A program made the position numbers and the translations under genes. A stretch of 64,000 nucleotides of DNA from Pseudomonadota bacterium (GTDB taxonomy: Bacteria; Pseudomonadota; Alphaproteobacteria; Sphingomonadales; Sphingomonadaceae): contig JBCBSU010000002.1 of assembly GCA_039818985.1 (NCBI GenBank), positions 434,001-498,000 of the forward strand, in the 5' to 3' direction. Each line of letters opens with the position of its first letter. Within the stretch, counting starts at the first letter, position 1. Shown here piece after piece: positions 31,608 through 39,909 of the stretch. A model generated the notes under the pieces. It made no database searches and was not told where the DNA came from. It was given only the letters and a program-made list of their open reading frames with translations.

Positions 31608-32504
31608 TCAACCAGGCGTATCGGCAATAACCGCATCGATAATCCGCAACTGGCCAAGCGCTTTCGCGCTCCGCTTGTCCGCAATCGCAGCCAATGTGAT
31701 CAGCGCCTTCCATAGCGCCCATCCGCGTGCCCGCGACCAGCAGGCCGCATCCAGCGCAAAAGCGTCACGGAATGTCTCGCGCGCCGCAGCTTCAAAGATG
31801 GTCCATGCCGCCACCAGATCGCAGCTGGGATCGCCGATCGCCATATTGCCAAAATCGATGACCGCGACCAGCTGATCACCATCCCAGAGCAGGTTGCCGA
31901 GACTGATATCGCCATGTACCCATATGGGATCTTCCTGCCAGTCGGAAAGCAAAGCCCGCTCCCACACAGCGATTGCACGCTCGGCATCGAGCCAGTCTAC
32001 CAGCCGGTTTATCGCTTCGCGTGCGGCTGCGTCGTAAAGCCGGGGCGATTGACCGCGGCCAAAAGGGTTATCCATCGGAGCATCGGCAACCGGTGCGCCC
32101 TGCAGAGCGATGAGGAAATGCGCCAGCATATGGGCAATATCCGTGCGATGGCAAATAGTATCGCGTGGTGGCACGGCACCCGCAATCCAGCGATGCACCG
32201 ACCAGGGCCAGGGATAAATCGCCGATGCTCTACCCTCGGCCAATGGCTCGGGAATGGCCAGCGGCAGATGCGGCGCCAAATGCGGCAACCATTGCTGCTC
32301 ACGCGCCACCTGAAACGCATAGCGCTCCGCGCTCGGTAAACGCACCAGCCTATCCGATCCAAGCCTGAAGCTGTGATTATCCCACCCACCAGGTTCAATT
32401 CTTTCGATATCTAGCGCTTTCCACTGCGGAAACTGTTTTTCCATCAGTAGCCTGATATCATTATCGCTCACTGCCAACCGGGGCGGTTCTGGCTCAGCTG
32501 GCAT
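31608..32504 (-). CDS. Phosphotransferase of the aminoglycoside-kinase (APH) fold
   Basis: A 298-residue kinase-like protein. The Brenner motif is HGDISLGNLLWDGDQLVAVIDFG (catalytic Asp in HGD, metal Asp in DFG), followed by GDPSCDLVAAW. The N-lobe holds GGWDNHSFRLGSD and RLPSAERYAFQVAREQ. This is the aminoglycoside phosphotransferase/choline-kinase superfamily. Chromosomal members next to housekeeping genes usually act on unknown small molecules, and antibiotic resistance should not be assumed. The ATG at 32504 has AGGGA upstream; a GTG at 32525 is possible. It sits between mnmE and mnmG on the same strand, an unusual guest in this conserved block. Confidence 0.85.
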   Translation of the reverse strand: MPAEPEPPRLAVSDNDIRLLMEKQFPQWKALDIERIEPGGWDNHSFRLGSDRLVRLPSAERYAFQVAREQQWLPHLAPHLPLAIPEPLAEGRASAIYPWPWSVHRWIAGAVPPRDTICHRTDIAHMLAHFLIALQGAPVADAPMDNPFGRGQSPRLYDAAAREAINRLVDWLDAERAIAVWERALLSDWQEDPIWVHGDISLGNLLWDGDQLVAVIDFGNMAIGDPSCDLVAAWTIFEAAARETFRDAFALDAACWSRARGWALWKALITLAAIADKRSAKALGQLRIIDAVIADTPG

Positions 32505-32572
32505 TGACTTGCATCCCTGAATCACTCGACATAAGGCTGCCGTTCCATGCGAAGCATGGCACCGTCATATCA

Positions 32573-33868
32573 CTATTTCCCGATGCAGAATTTGCCGAAA
32601 AGCGCATCGAGCATGTCCTCGACATGGCTATGTCCGGTGATCTGGTCGAGGGCCAGTCGCGCCAGCCGCAACTCTTCACCAATGACCAGCATATCCTCGG
32701 TTTTCTGTGCCCGTTCCAGCGCATCGGCTAAGTCGCGCAGCAGGTTGCGCTGTCGGGCATTCCATGCCGGCTGGTCCTGTGGCGGCAACAGATTTTCGGC
32801 AAGCCTTGTCAGCCGCGCAATCAGCGTGGCCATTCCCTCCCCGCTTTTGGCCGAGACCATGATATCGGCATCCGGTTTCTGTTCCGCCGCATCTTCGAGA
32901 TCGGCTTTGGCGGCGATGTCGATCACTGCCGGATGGTCAGGGCGGTCTTTGCTGTCGCCCAGCCACAATATTATATCGGCGCGTTCCAGCGCATGCTGCG
33001 CCCGGTCAATGCCAATCGTCTCAACCTTGTCTGTCGTTTCACCGCGCAGACCAGCGGTATCGGTGAAGATATAAGCCATGCCACCCAAGGTCACCGGCGC
33101 TTCGATAATGTCGCGCGTGGTCCCGGCAATATCGGTGACTATCGCTGCCTCGCGCTGCACCAGCCGGTTGAGCAATGTCGACTTCCCAGCATTGGGGGGC
33201 CCGCCAATAACCACGCGCAGGCCGTCATGCAACCGCTCGGCGGGCGGCATTGCCAGCACCGTTTCGACCTGACGCTGCAGCGCCGAAACCATTGTGTGCA
33301 GCCGCTTCAGTGAAGCGGGATCGACATCATCCTCATCGGAAAAGTCGAGTTCCGCCTCAACCTGCGCCGATGCCTGGAGCAATTGCTGCTGCCATATCGT
33401 GACCTGGCGTGAAAGCAGTCCGCCAGCCTGATCAAGTGCCTGCTTGCGCTGGCGTTCGGTTTCGGCGGCCAGCAAGTCGGACAGCGCTTCGGCCTCGGCG
33501 AGATCGAGTACGCCATTGGCGAAGGCACGGCGGGTAAATTCGCCCGCTTCAGCGGCACGACAACCGGCTATGGTGGCCAGCGCAGCGCTCACCGCGGCGA
33601 TGACAGCGCGACCGCCATGGCAATGCAGCTCGGCACAATCCTCACCGGTTGCCGTACCCGGCCCGGGAAACCACACTATCAGCGCGCGGTCGAGAATATC
33701 GCCATGCTCGGGATGCTGCAGTGATCGCAGCACTGCGCGACGTGGCACGGGCAACGATCCGGCAAGCGCTTCCAGCGCAGCGCCGCTTGCGGGGCCGCTG
33801 ACGCGAAAAACCGCAATCGCAGCCGGTGGCGCACCGCTCGACACGGCGAATATCGTATCCTCCGCCAT
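32573..33868 (-). CDS. mnmE: tRNA modification GTPase MnmE (TrmE)
   Basis: The GTPase partner of MnmG in U34 modification. The product (431 residues from the ATG at 33868) starts EDTIFAVSSGAPPAAIAVFR, the folate-binding N-terminal domain. A helical domain follows, then the G-domain with P-loop GPPNAGKSTLLN, switch IVTDIAGTTRD, DTAGLR and a SAKSGEG box. It ends in the invariant C-terminal CIGK. An upstream in-frame ATG at 33928 would overlap the DUF6489 gene and adds non-conserved sequence. Confidence 0.96.
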   Translation of the reverse strand: MAEDTIFAVSSGAPPAAIAVFRVSGPASGAALEALAGSLPVPRRAVLRSLQHPEHGDILDRALIVWFPGPGTATGEDCAELHCHGGRAVIAAVSAALATIAGCRAAEAGEFTRRAFANGVLDLAEAEALSDLLAAETERQRKQALDQAGGLLSRQVTIWQQQLLQASAQVEAELDFSDEDDVDPASLKRLHTMVSALQRQVETVLAMPPAERLHDGLRVVIGGPPNAGKSTLLNRLVQREAAIVTDIAGTTRDIIEAPVTLGGMAYIFTDTAGLRGETTDKVETIGIDRAQHALERADIILWLGDSKDRPDHPAVIDIAAKADLEDAAEQKPDADIMVSAKSGEGMATLIARLTRLAENLLPPQDQPAWNARQRNLLRDLADALERAQKTEDMLVIGEELRLARLALDQITGHSHVEDMLDALFGKFCIGK

Positions 33869-33878
33869 TTTCGGCAAA

Positions 33879-34154
33879 TCAGTCTTTGGATGTATCCGGG
33901 TCGGGATCGTCATCGTTGCGATTGCCAAGGCCGCCCGTCCCCGCCTGCATCAGGGTCTGGAAAAAACGCATCCCCATTTCCCCCATGGGGGCGACGTTCT
34001 TGACCAGGTTCTGCATCTGCTCGAGGCTGGTTGCCCCCTGCATCGCATCCTTGATACCATCGATATAGGCCTGGTTGACCTCGCTGACATCGGGCAGGCC
34101 GAGCAGTCGGCGCATCTCTTCGGGGGTGCAATCGAGTTCGACATGCATTTTCAT
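33879..34154 (-). CDS. DUF6489-type small protein
   Basis: A 91-residue protein beginning MKMHVELDCTPEEMRRLLG with repeated acidic and hydrophobic helices (VSEVNQAYIDGIKDAMQ, MQNLVKNVAPMGEMGM) and an acidic tail. It resembles a small family (DUF6489) found upstream of mnmE in sphingomonads. Function is unknown; an association with polyhydroxyalkanoate granules has been suggested for look-alikes, but nothing here proves it. GGGAGAG lies just before the ATG at 34154, favouring it over the in-frame start at 34202. Confidence 0.75.
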   Translation of the reverse strand: MKMHVELDCTPEEMRRLLGLPDVSEVNQAYIDGIKDAMQGATSLEQMQNLVKNVAPMGEMGMRFFQTLMQAGTGGLGNRNDDDPDPDTSKD

Positions 34155-34280
34155 CGGGCTCTCCCAAAGGTTGGTGATAAAGGACCATGATAGAACGGAC
34201 ATGGCTTCTTGGACAGCGCCAATTCAATGGCTAAACCTGTATCCATGATGCGGCAATCAATGGGCATGAGAGGACAGATC

Positions 34281-34985
34281 ATGGTAGATATGGAAAATAT
34301 AAGCACATTGTCAGACGATGCCAGTTTCGGGGCCTATGTGGCAACGCCGCAACCCCCTGCGAAGGCAGCGATTATCGTTATTCAGGAGATATTTGGCGTC
34401 AATTCCGGCATCCGCCGCAAATGCGACAAATGGGCCGAAGCGGGTTATCTGGCACTCGCGCCCGATCTGTTCTGGCGGCTCGAACCGGGCATCGCTCTCG
34501 ACCCCGATATCGAAAGCGAGTTCAATCAGGCGCTCGACTGGATGGGCAAGTTCAATCAGGATCAGGGTATAAGAGACATCGAAGCGACGATCCATTTCGC
34601 GCGCCAGAAACTGGGCAGTGATAATGGCAAGGTCGGTTGTGTCGGCTACTGTCTTGGCGGCCGCCTCGCCTTTATGACGGCAGCGCGCACCGACATCAAT
34701 GCATCGGTCGGCTATTATGGCGTCGGTATTGACGGGCTGCTGCATGAGAAACATGCCATCGTCCACCCGCTGATGCTGCATGTCCCGACCGCCGATGGCT
34801 TTGTCGATGCGGCAACACAAAAGGCGATGCATGAGGGTCTGGATGACCACCCCAGGGTGACGCTGCACGATTATGAGGGCCTCGACCACGGCTTCGCCAC
34901 CGAGTTCGGCAAACGCCGCGACAAAGACGCCGCCCAGCTCGCCGATAGCCGGACAGCGACGTTTTTTGCTGAGCATTTGGGATGA
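34281..34985 (+). CDS. Dienelactone hydrolase family protein
   Basis: A 234-residue alpha/beta-hydrolase. The nucleophile is a Cys in VGCVGYCLGGRLAF and the catalytic His is in EGLDHGFATE, giving the Cys-Asp-His triad of dienelactone hydrolases. The N-terminal region has IIVIQEIFGVNSGIRR, the family's oxyanion-side motif. Dienelactone hydrolases open the lactone in chlorocatechol breakdown, but most single-copy relatives have unknown substrates, and no catabolic neighbours are seen. The ATG at 34281 is preceded by AGAGGA. The frame is open upstream to 34209. Confidence 0.9.
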   Translation: MVDMENISTLSDDASFGAYVATPQPPAKAAIIVIQEIFGVNSGIRRKCDKWAEAGYLALAPDLFWRLEPGIALDPDIESEFNQALDWMGKFNQDQGIRDIEATIHFARQKLGSDNGKVGCVGYCLGGRLAFMTAARTDINASVGYYGVGIDGLLHEKHAIVHPLMLHVPTADGFVDAATQKAMHEGLDDHPRVTLHDYEGLDHGFATEFGKRRDKDAAQLADSRTATFFAEHLG

Positions 34986-35072
34986 GGTGATTCAAGTGAC
35001 TCTAAACAAAGGAAAATAAGGTAATGACGTAGAGTCCTGATTCTGTTATATTATTTTTCCGGAGAAATTAAT

Positions 35073-35321
35073 ATGGCAGACCAAACGGCAACCAACTACA
35101 CTTGGTTTCAGCAGAATCTTTCTGATCTTCTTATCAACCATCGCGGCCAGCATGCCTTGATCCATAATCAGAAGATCGTGGGCTTTTTCCAGACTAGTCT
35201 TGAAGCTATAAAGGATGGTCTTAAGCACTATGGTGAGAATAATTTCTCAGTAGAATGCGTTGATGACAAAGTCGAAGATTTAGGATTCTATTCACATGTT
35301 AGTGCAGCATTGCACGCTTGA
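35073..35321 (+). CDS. Small protein of unknown function, first gene of the AT-rich pair
   Basis: An 82-residue soluble acidic protein (TNYTWFQQNLSDLLINHRGQ, then HNQKIVGFFQTSLEAIKDGL). No known domain is recognised. CGGAG stands 9 bases before the ATG, and a promoter-like TATATT lies upstream. The coding DNA is visibly richer in A and T than its neighbours, a sign of acquired DNA. Its last 26 bases overlap the next gene in another frame, so the two are probably translationally linked and work together. A pattern like IVGFFQTSLEAIKDGLKHYG suggests a modifier or partner protein, but this is a guess. Confidence 0.65.
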   Translation: MADQTATNYTWFQQNLSDLLINHRGQHALIHNQKIVGFFQTSLEAIKDGLKHYGENNFSVECVDDKVEDLGFYSHVSAALHA

Positions 35322-35754
35322 TGAACATCGGCTGATTGTTCAGGTTAGTATTACAAAGCCTGTTCTACATGAAGATATTTTTAAGATGTCTTTTAATCAA
35401 CAGAGCTATCGTGCTCTTGTTGATACGGGTGCTCAGAGAAGTGTGGTGTCACGCCGCATAATCACACAGCAGAAACTATCGCGTATAGGTCATATGCAGT
35501 TTTCCAGCTTGCATGGCCCAAAAACTCATGGCCGGTATCTTGCGAGCATAGGTATATGGTCAACCAACCGTATAGATCCCGAAGGTGAAGAGATTACAGA
35601 ACAATCCCTTTTTAGTATCGAGCAACCATTTGAGGTTGTTGATATGGAAGAAAATATCAACTTCGATATGATTTTGGGATTTGATGTTCTTAAGAACCTA
35701 TCTTTTAACTTCGACCACAAACAGGCAAAATTCTCACTCAAGCTTAGCACTTGA
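35296..35754 (+). CDS. Retropepsin-like aspartic protease domain protein
   Basis: A 152-residue protein. YRALVDTGAQRSVVSRR has the D-T-G catalytic signature followed by the hydrophobic-Ser/Thr pattern of single-domain aspartic proteases. The later ILGFDVLKNLSFNFD fits the conserved ILG-x-D/N-x-L strand pattern of retropepsins. One catalytic Asp means it must form a homodimer to be active, as viral retropepsins do. There is no reverse transcriptase or transposon gene nearby. The DNA is AT-richer than the surroundings. A substrate could be the 82-residue partner encoded just upstream (inference only). Proteolysis is not shown. Confidence 0.7.
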   Translation: MLVQHCTLDEHRLIVQVSITKPVLHEDIFKMSFNQQSYRALVDTGAQRSVVSRRIITQQKLSRIGHMQFSSLHGPKTHGRYLASIGIWSTNRIDPEGEEITEQSLFSIEQPFEVVDMEENINFDMILGFDVLKNLSFNFDHKQAKFSLKLST

Positions 35755-35768
35755 TCGGCATAATCCGC

Positions 35769-36500
35769 TCAACCCATCGCCAGCTGCATCAGTCCGACTT
35801 GCGGGTCGACAAAACCATCATAGATCATGGTGCAGGCCACATAGATAATCACCAGCAGGCCGAGATAGGCAATCCACTTATAGCGCTCGATATATTTGGC
35901 AATGATATTGGCCGCCAGTCCCATCAGCGCCACCGACAGCAACAGGCCGATGACCAATATGCCCGGATGCTCGCGCGCGGCTCCGGCAACGCCCAGCACA
36001 TTGTCGAGGCTCATCGATACATCGGCAGCGGTTACCGCCCACACCGCGCCCCAGAAGCTCTTGGCGGGCGCGAGCCCGCTGTCCTCATCGCCGGCAATTT
36101 CGGGTGACCCTACGGATTCGCTGCCCATCTGGCGGATTTCACGCCAGAAGCGCCACGCCACCCAGAGCAACAGCAAGCCACCAGCAAGAATCAGCCCGAC
36201 AATCCCGAGCAACACACTGACCATCAGGGCAAAGACAATGCGCAGCACCAGCGCCGCGCTGATGCCGATCAGGATTACCTTGCGCCGCTGGTCGGCCGGC
36301 AGGCCGGCAGCCAGGGCACCAACAACGATGGCGTTGTCGGCGGCGAACACCAGGTCGATCAATATCACCTGGCCAAAGGCTGCCAGCGAGGAAGCCGAGC
36401 CAAAACCGCTGAGATCATTGACAATTGCCAGCCATAATTCACTAAGGGAACCATAGCCGAACATCGAACCAGCCTGTGCCAGATGGGTTACAAAATCCAT
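35769..36500 (-). CDS. TerC/YjbE family membrane protein
   Basis: A 243-residue integral membrane protein with about seven helices. The two TerC signature Asp-Asn pairs are in DLVFAADNAIVVGALA and ADVSMSLDNVLGVAGAA, which probably bind a cation inside the membrane. It is of the YjbE type, linked to manganese or other metal-ion export; the metal is not known here. It ends 14 bases from the retropepsin stop on the opposite strand and is 28 bases downstream of rho on the same strand. Confidence 0.88.
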   Translation of the reverse strand: MDFVTHLAQAGSMFGYGSLSELWLAIVNDLSGFGSASSLAAFGQVILIDLVFAADNAIVVGALAAGLPADQRRKVILIGISAALVLRIVFALMVSVLLGIVGLILAGGLLLLWVAWRFWREIRQMGSESVGSPEIAGDEDSGLAPAKSFWGAVWAVTAADVSMSLDNVLGVAGAAREHPGILVIGLLLSVALMGLAANIIAKYIERYKWIAYLGLLVIIYVACTMIYDGFVDPQVGLMQLAMG

Positions 36501-36528
36501 GATGTTGATCCGGTAACGCCTCTTCCCG

Positions 36529-37785
36529 CTACTGGTTCATGCTGTCGAAAAAGTCTTCATTGGTCTTGGAGTCCTTCATCTTGTCGAGCAGGAACTCCAT
36601 GGCGTCGACCGTGCCCATTTGCATCAGAATGCGGCGCAACACCCACATTTTGCTGAGCGTATCCTTCTCGACCAGCAGCTCTTCCTTGCGGGTGCCCGAC
36701 TTGCCGACATCAAGCGCCGGGAAGATGCGCTTGTCGGCAACCTTGCGGTCAAGCACGATCTCACTGTTGCCTGTGCCCTTGAACTCTTCGAAGATCACCT
36801 CGTCCATCCGGCTCCCCGTATCGATAAGCGCGGTGGCGATGATCGACAGCGATCCGCCTTCCTCGATATTACGCGCGGCACCGAAAAACCGCTTCGGCCG
36901 CTGCAGTGCATTGGCGTCGACACCGCCGGTCAGCACCTTGCCCGAACTCGGCACCACGGTGTTATAGGCGCGGCCCAGACGGGTAATCGAGTCCAGCAGG
37001 ATCACGACATCATGCTTGTGCTCGACCAGACGCTTGGCCTTTTCGATCACCATTTCCGCGACCTGCACATGGCGGCTGGCCGGCTCGTCAAAGGTCGAGC
37101 TGATGACCTCGCCCTTGACCGAGCGTTGCATATCGGTCACCTCTTCGGGCCGTTCATCGATCAACAGAACCAGCAGATAGACTTCGGGATGGTTATCGGT
37201 GATCGCCTTCGCGATATTTTGCAGCAATACCGTCTTACCGGTACGCGGCGGTGCGACGATCAGAGCGCGCTGGCCCTTGCCCTGAGGCGAAATGATATCG
37301 ATCACCCGTGCTGATTTGTCCTTCACCGTCGGATCGAGCGTATCGAGCGACAGCTTTTCGTCCGGATAGAGCGGGGTGAGATTGTCGAAATTGACCCGGG
37401 TACGCACCGCCTGCGGATCCTCGAAATTGACCTGGGTCAACTTGGTCAGCGCAAAATAGCGCTCGCCATCGCGCGGCCCGCGAATTTCACCTTCGACCGT
37501 ATCGCCGGTTCTGAGGCCGAATTTACGCACCTGATTGGGCGAGACATAAATGTCATCGGGACCGGCGAGATAATTGGCTTCCGGCGAACGCAGAAAGCCG
37601 AACCCGTCCGATAACACCTCGATCGTGCCGAGGCCCATAATCTGCTCGCCATCCTCGGCCAGCTGCTTGAGAATGCCGAACATCAGGTCCTGTCGGCGCA
37701 TGGTCGACGCGCCTTCGACGCCCAGCTCTTCCGCCATCGAAACGAGTTCGGCGGGTGTTTTCTGTTTTAGTTCCTTAAGATGCAT
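36529..37785 (-). CDS. rho: Transcription termination factor Rho
   Basis: A hexameric RNA-dependent ATPase that ends transcription at rho sites. The 418-residue product (standard size) has an N-terminal [21 protein letters not shown] and an OB-fold RNA-binding domain with DGFGFLRS and [16 protein letters not shown]. Walker A is [13 protein letters not shown], followed by [13 protein letters not shown] and [19 protein letters not shown]. The order rho-hemJ-hemE matches other alphaproteobacterial origin regions. The 219 bases upstream hold nothing I can name, perhaps a leader used in autoregulation. Confidence 0.97.
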   Translation of the reverse strand: MHLKELKQKTPAELVSMAEELGVEGASTMRRQDLMFGILKQLAEDGEQIMGLGTIEVLSDGFGFLRSPEANYLAGPDDIYVSPNQVRKFGLRTGDTVEGEIRGPRDGERYFALTKLTQVNFEDPQAVRTRVNFDNLTPLYPDEKLSLDTLDPTVKDKSARVIDIISPQGKGQRALIVAPPRTGKTVLLQNIAKAITDNHPEVYLLVLLIDERPEEVTDMQRSVKGEVISSTFDEPASRHVQVAEMVIEKAKRLVEHKHDVVILLDSITRLGRAYNTVVPSSGKVLTGGVDANALQRPKRFFGAARNIEEGGSLSIIATALIDTGSRMDEVIFEEFKGTGNSEIVLDRKVADKRIFPALDVGKSGTRKEELLVEKDTLSKMWVLRRILMQMGTVDAMEFLLDKMKDSKTNEDFFDSMNQ

Positions 37786-38004
37786 GACGCATTGATCCAG
37801 TTGAAAGTGAGAGTCTGTCCTGAAGAAACGGCCAGAGAATAATGGAGTGCAGTGACGCGGTTAATCTTGGGGAGTGGCGTCAGATACCCGGATGGGCTTA
37901 TGCACTAAATACGCTTTGCGACGAGTCCTGTCAATCGGACAAGGATGCGCAACAGCATAGCTTTTACCGATCGGTCATTGCCGCAAGCAGCTTTGTGAAG
38001 CCTG

Positions 38005-38448
38005 TCAGAAAGGCCGTACAACCACCAATATGACGATGATGGCTGCAGCAATCCCCGGCACTTCATTGAGAAGCCGCAACGTTTTGCCCGCGATGGGACG
38101 CTCGCCCCGTGCCAGCTTCTTGGCATAGCCGACCATCCAGCCATGATAGGCCGACAGCAACAGCACCGCCAACAGCTTGGCGTGGAACCAGCCATCCCGC
38201 CATGCCTCGGTATAATAGGCCAGCGCCAGACCCAATAGCCAGACGATGATCAGAGCGGGATTGAGAATGATCTTGCGCAGCCGGTTTTCCCGCTCGATCC
38301 ATTGCTCATCTTCCCGTGAACCGGCTTCAGCTTCCTGGTGGTAGATGAAGAAGCGCGGTAACATGAACAGCCCCGCCATCCAGAAGATGACGAAGATCAG
38401 ATGTCCCGCTTTTAGCCATTCATAGAGCAATGCCAGTATATCCATCAT
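38005..38448 (-). CDS. hemJ: Protoporphyrinogen oxidase HemJ
   Basis: A 147-residue four-helix membrane protein of the HemJ/CopD-like family. HemJ is the common protoporphyrinogen IX oxidase of bacteria lacking HemG or HemY. Conserved features include LKAGHLIFVIFWMAGLFMLPRFFIYH (haem-site His and Arg-rich end), EWIERENRLRKIILNP-like polar helix start and WFHAKLLAVLLLSAYHGWM (conserved Lys and His). Its position directly after hemE supports a role in haem synthesis. Confidence 0.92.
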   Translation of the reverse strand: MMDILALLYEWLKAGHLIFVIFWMAGLFMLPRFFIYHQEAEAGSREDEQWIERENRLRKIILNPALIIVWLLGLALAYYTEAWRDGWFHAKLLAVLLLSAYHGWMVGYAKKLARGERPIAGKTLRLLNEVPGIAAAIIVILVVVRPF

Positions 38449-38518
38449 AGATTCGCATTTTTATGCAGGTTTGCAGAGCACCAAGAACCGGTGCTCACCT
38501 CCGATATGTTGCGAAAGA

Positions 38519-39559
38519 TTATGCTTCCGTACGCACAAGAGTAAGCAGCTTCTCGACATGTGCAATAGGCGTTTCCTTGATGATGCCATGGCCGAGATTG
38601 AAAATATGCGGCCGTTCCGCAAACGCCTCGAGAATATGCACCACCGCGCTGTTCAGCGCTTCACCACCTTCGAGCAGCGCCAGCGGATCGAGATTGCCCT
38701 GCACCGGCATGCCCGCCGGCAATGATGCATGCGCCCACACCGGATCAACCGTTTCATCAATGCCCAGCGCATCGACCCCGGTTTCACGCGCATAGGCCGG
38801 AAGCTTGCCGCCCGCGCCCTTGGGGAAGCCGATAATCGGCGTGTCGGGGTGCCGTTGTTTCAGCGCGCCGACTATCGCTGCATTGGGCGCAATCACCCAG
38901 CGTTCGAACTGCGCCGGCGACAATGTGCCAGACCAGCTGTCGAACAATTGCACCGAATCCACCCCTGCCTCGATCTGGCCGGAGAGATAATCGACCGTTT
39001 GCGCAGTTATCGCATCGATCAATGCACTGAACGCAGCAACATCCTGATAGGCCATAAGCCTTGCTTCGGCCTGATCCTTGCTGCCCTGCCCGTGGACCAT
39101 ATAGGTGGCCACCGTCCAGGGCGATCCGGCAAAGCCGAGCAGCGCGCGTTCCTCGTCATAATCATGGTCGAGCATATGCCGCACCCGGCGTACGGTCTCA
39201 TAGATCGGATTGAGACGCTCTGGCACCGCTTCCAGACCTGCCAGGTCATGATCGACCATTTTCGGGCTCAGATGCGGTCCCTCGCCCGCCAGAAAGGCCA
39301 GATCCTGCCCCATGGCATGCGGGATGTTCAATATATCGGCAAACAGGATGGCTGCATCAAAGCCGAAACGGCGGATCGGCTGGATGGTAATCTCCGCTGC
39401 CGCTTCGCTGTCATAGACCAGCTCGAGAAAGCCGCCTTTTTGCGCCCTGAGTTCACGATATTCGGGCAGATAGCGCCCTGCCTGACGCATAAGCCATATC
39501 GGCCGTGCATCGGTTCGCTCGCCCTTGAGCTGTCTCACGATAAGTGCATCTTTGGTCAT
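38519..39559 (-). CDS. hemE: Uroporphyrinogen decarboxylase HemE
   Basis: Removes four carboxyl groups from uroporphyrinogen III to make coproporphyrinogen III. The 346-residue product has PIWLMRQAGRYLPEYRELR (substrate-binding Arg signature), DAAILFADILNIPHAMG, GFAGSPWTVATYMV, LFDSWSGTLS and FNLGHGIIKETP. The ATG at 39559 is used; the frame remains open to 39664, but that extension enters the origin region and is not conserved-looking. Its start flanks the predicted chromosome origin. Confidence 0.96.
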   Translation of the reverse strand: MTKDALIVRQLKGERTDARPIWLMRQAGRYLPEYRELRAQKGGFLELVYDSEAAAEITIQPIRRFGFDAAILFADILNIPHAMGQDLAFLAGEGPHLSPKMVDHDLAGLEAVPERLNPIYETVRRVRHMLDHDYDEERALLGFAGSPWTVATYMVHGQGSKDQAEARLMAYQDVAAFSALIDAITAQTVDYLSGQIEAGVDSVQLFDSWSGTLSPAQFERWVIAPNAAIVGALKQRHPDTPIIGFPKGAGGKLPAYARETGVDALGIDETVDPVWAHASLPAGMPVQGNLDPLALLEGGEALNSAVVHILEAFAERPHIFNLGHGIIKETPIAHVEKLLTLVRTEA

Positions 39560-39909
39560 AATATTCTTTATATAGAGAATCTTGGATGATGATAGTTGGT
39601 GAGAAGAAAGCCGGGATAAATGTTCCTTGCAACATTTGCGCACAGATTGACAGACCGGATTCACCCGGTGGCAAATGAGTCGTTATGGTTGTCCGCATTT
39701 TACACAGGCTGTGGATTGACCGATCGTGATGTGGACAAGTGCAGGGAGAAATTTCCTGTTAGCGGGGAGCAAAAGGGTGTTGCGATTTGTCCGCTGATTT
39801 GTGCACAGGCTTTCCCGAGAGCCATGCCGTGATTGGGCATGACGCGATCATGCCGCTATGCGATGGCAATAAGCCGAATATATGGGCGCGATAGCCGAAA
39901 GGAACAGCC
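39560..39909. other. Predicted chromosome replication origin (oriC)
   Basis: A 350-base non-coding gap between divergent hemE and ppsR, the place of oriC in Caulobacter and relatives. It holds candidate DnaA boxes: TTTTACACA at 39698-39706 (fits TTWTNCACA), TGTGGACAA at 39730-39738 (reverse of TTGTCCACA), TGTGGATTG at 39710-39718, TTGTGCACA at 39799-39807 and TTGCGCACA at 39636-39644, with one or more mismatches each in the last four. An AT-rich stretch at about 39556-39600 could be the unwinding element. GANTC methylation sites occur at 39577-39581 and 39658-39662. Gene strands diverge from here. Confidence 0.82.

Noticed and set aside
31608-32504. Antibiotic resistance gene call for the APH-fold protein
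   Set aside because: A housekeeping setting and low family specificity do not support resistance.
38476-38496. Hairpin GAGCACC/GGTGCTC between hemE and hemJ
   Set aside because: There is no T-run and the stem is short, so it is not called a terminator.
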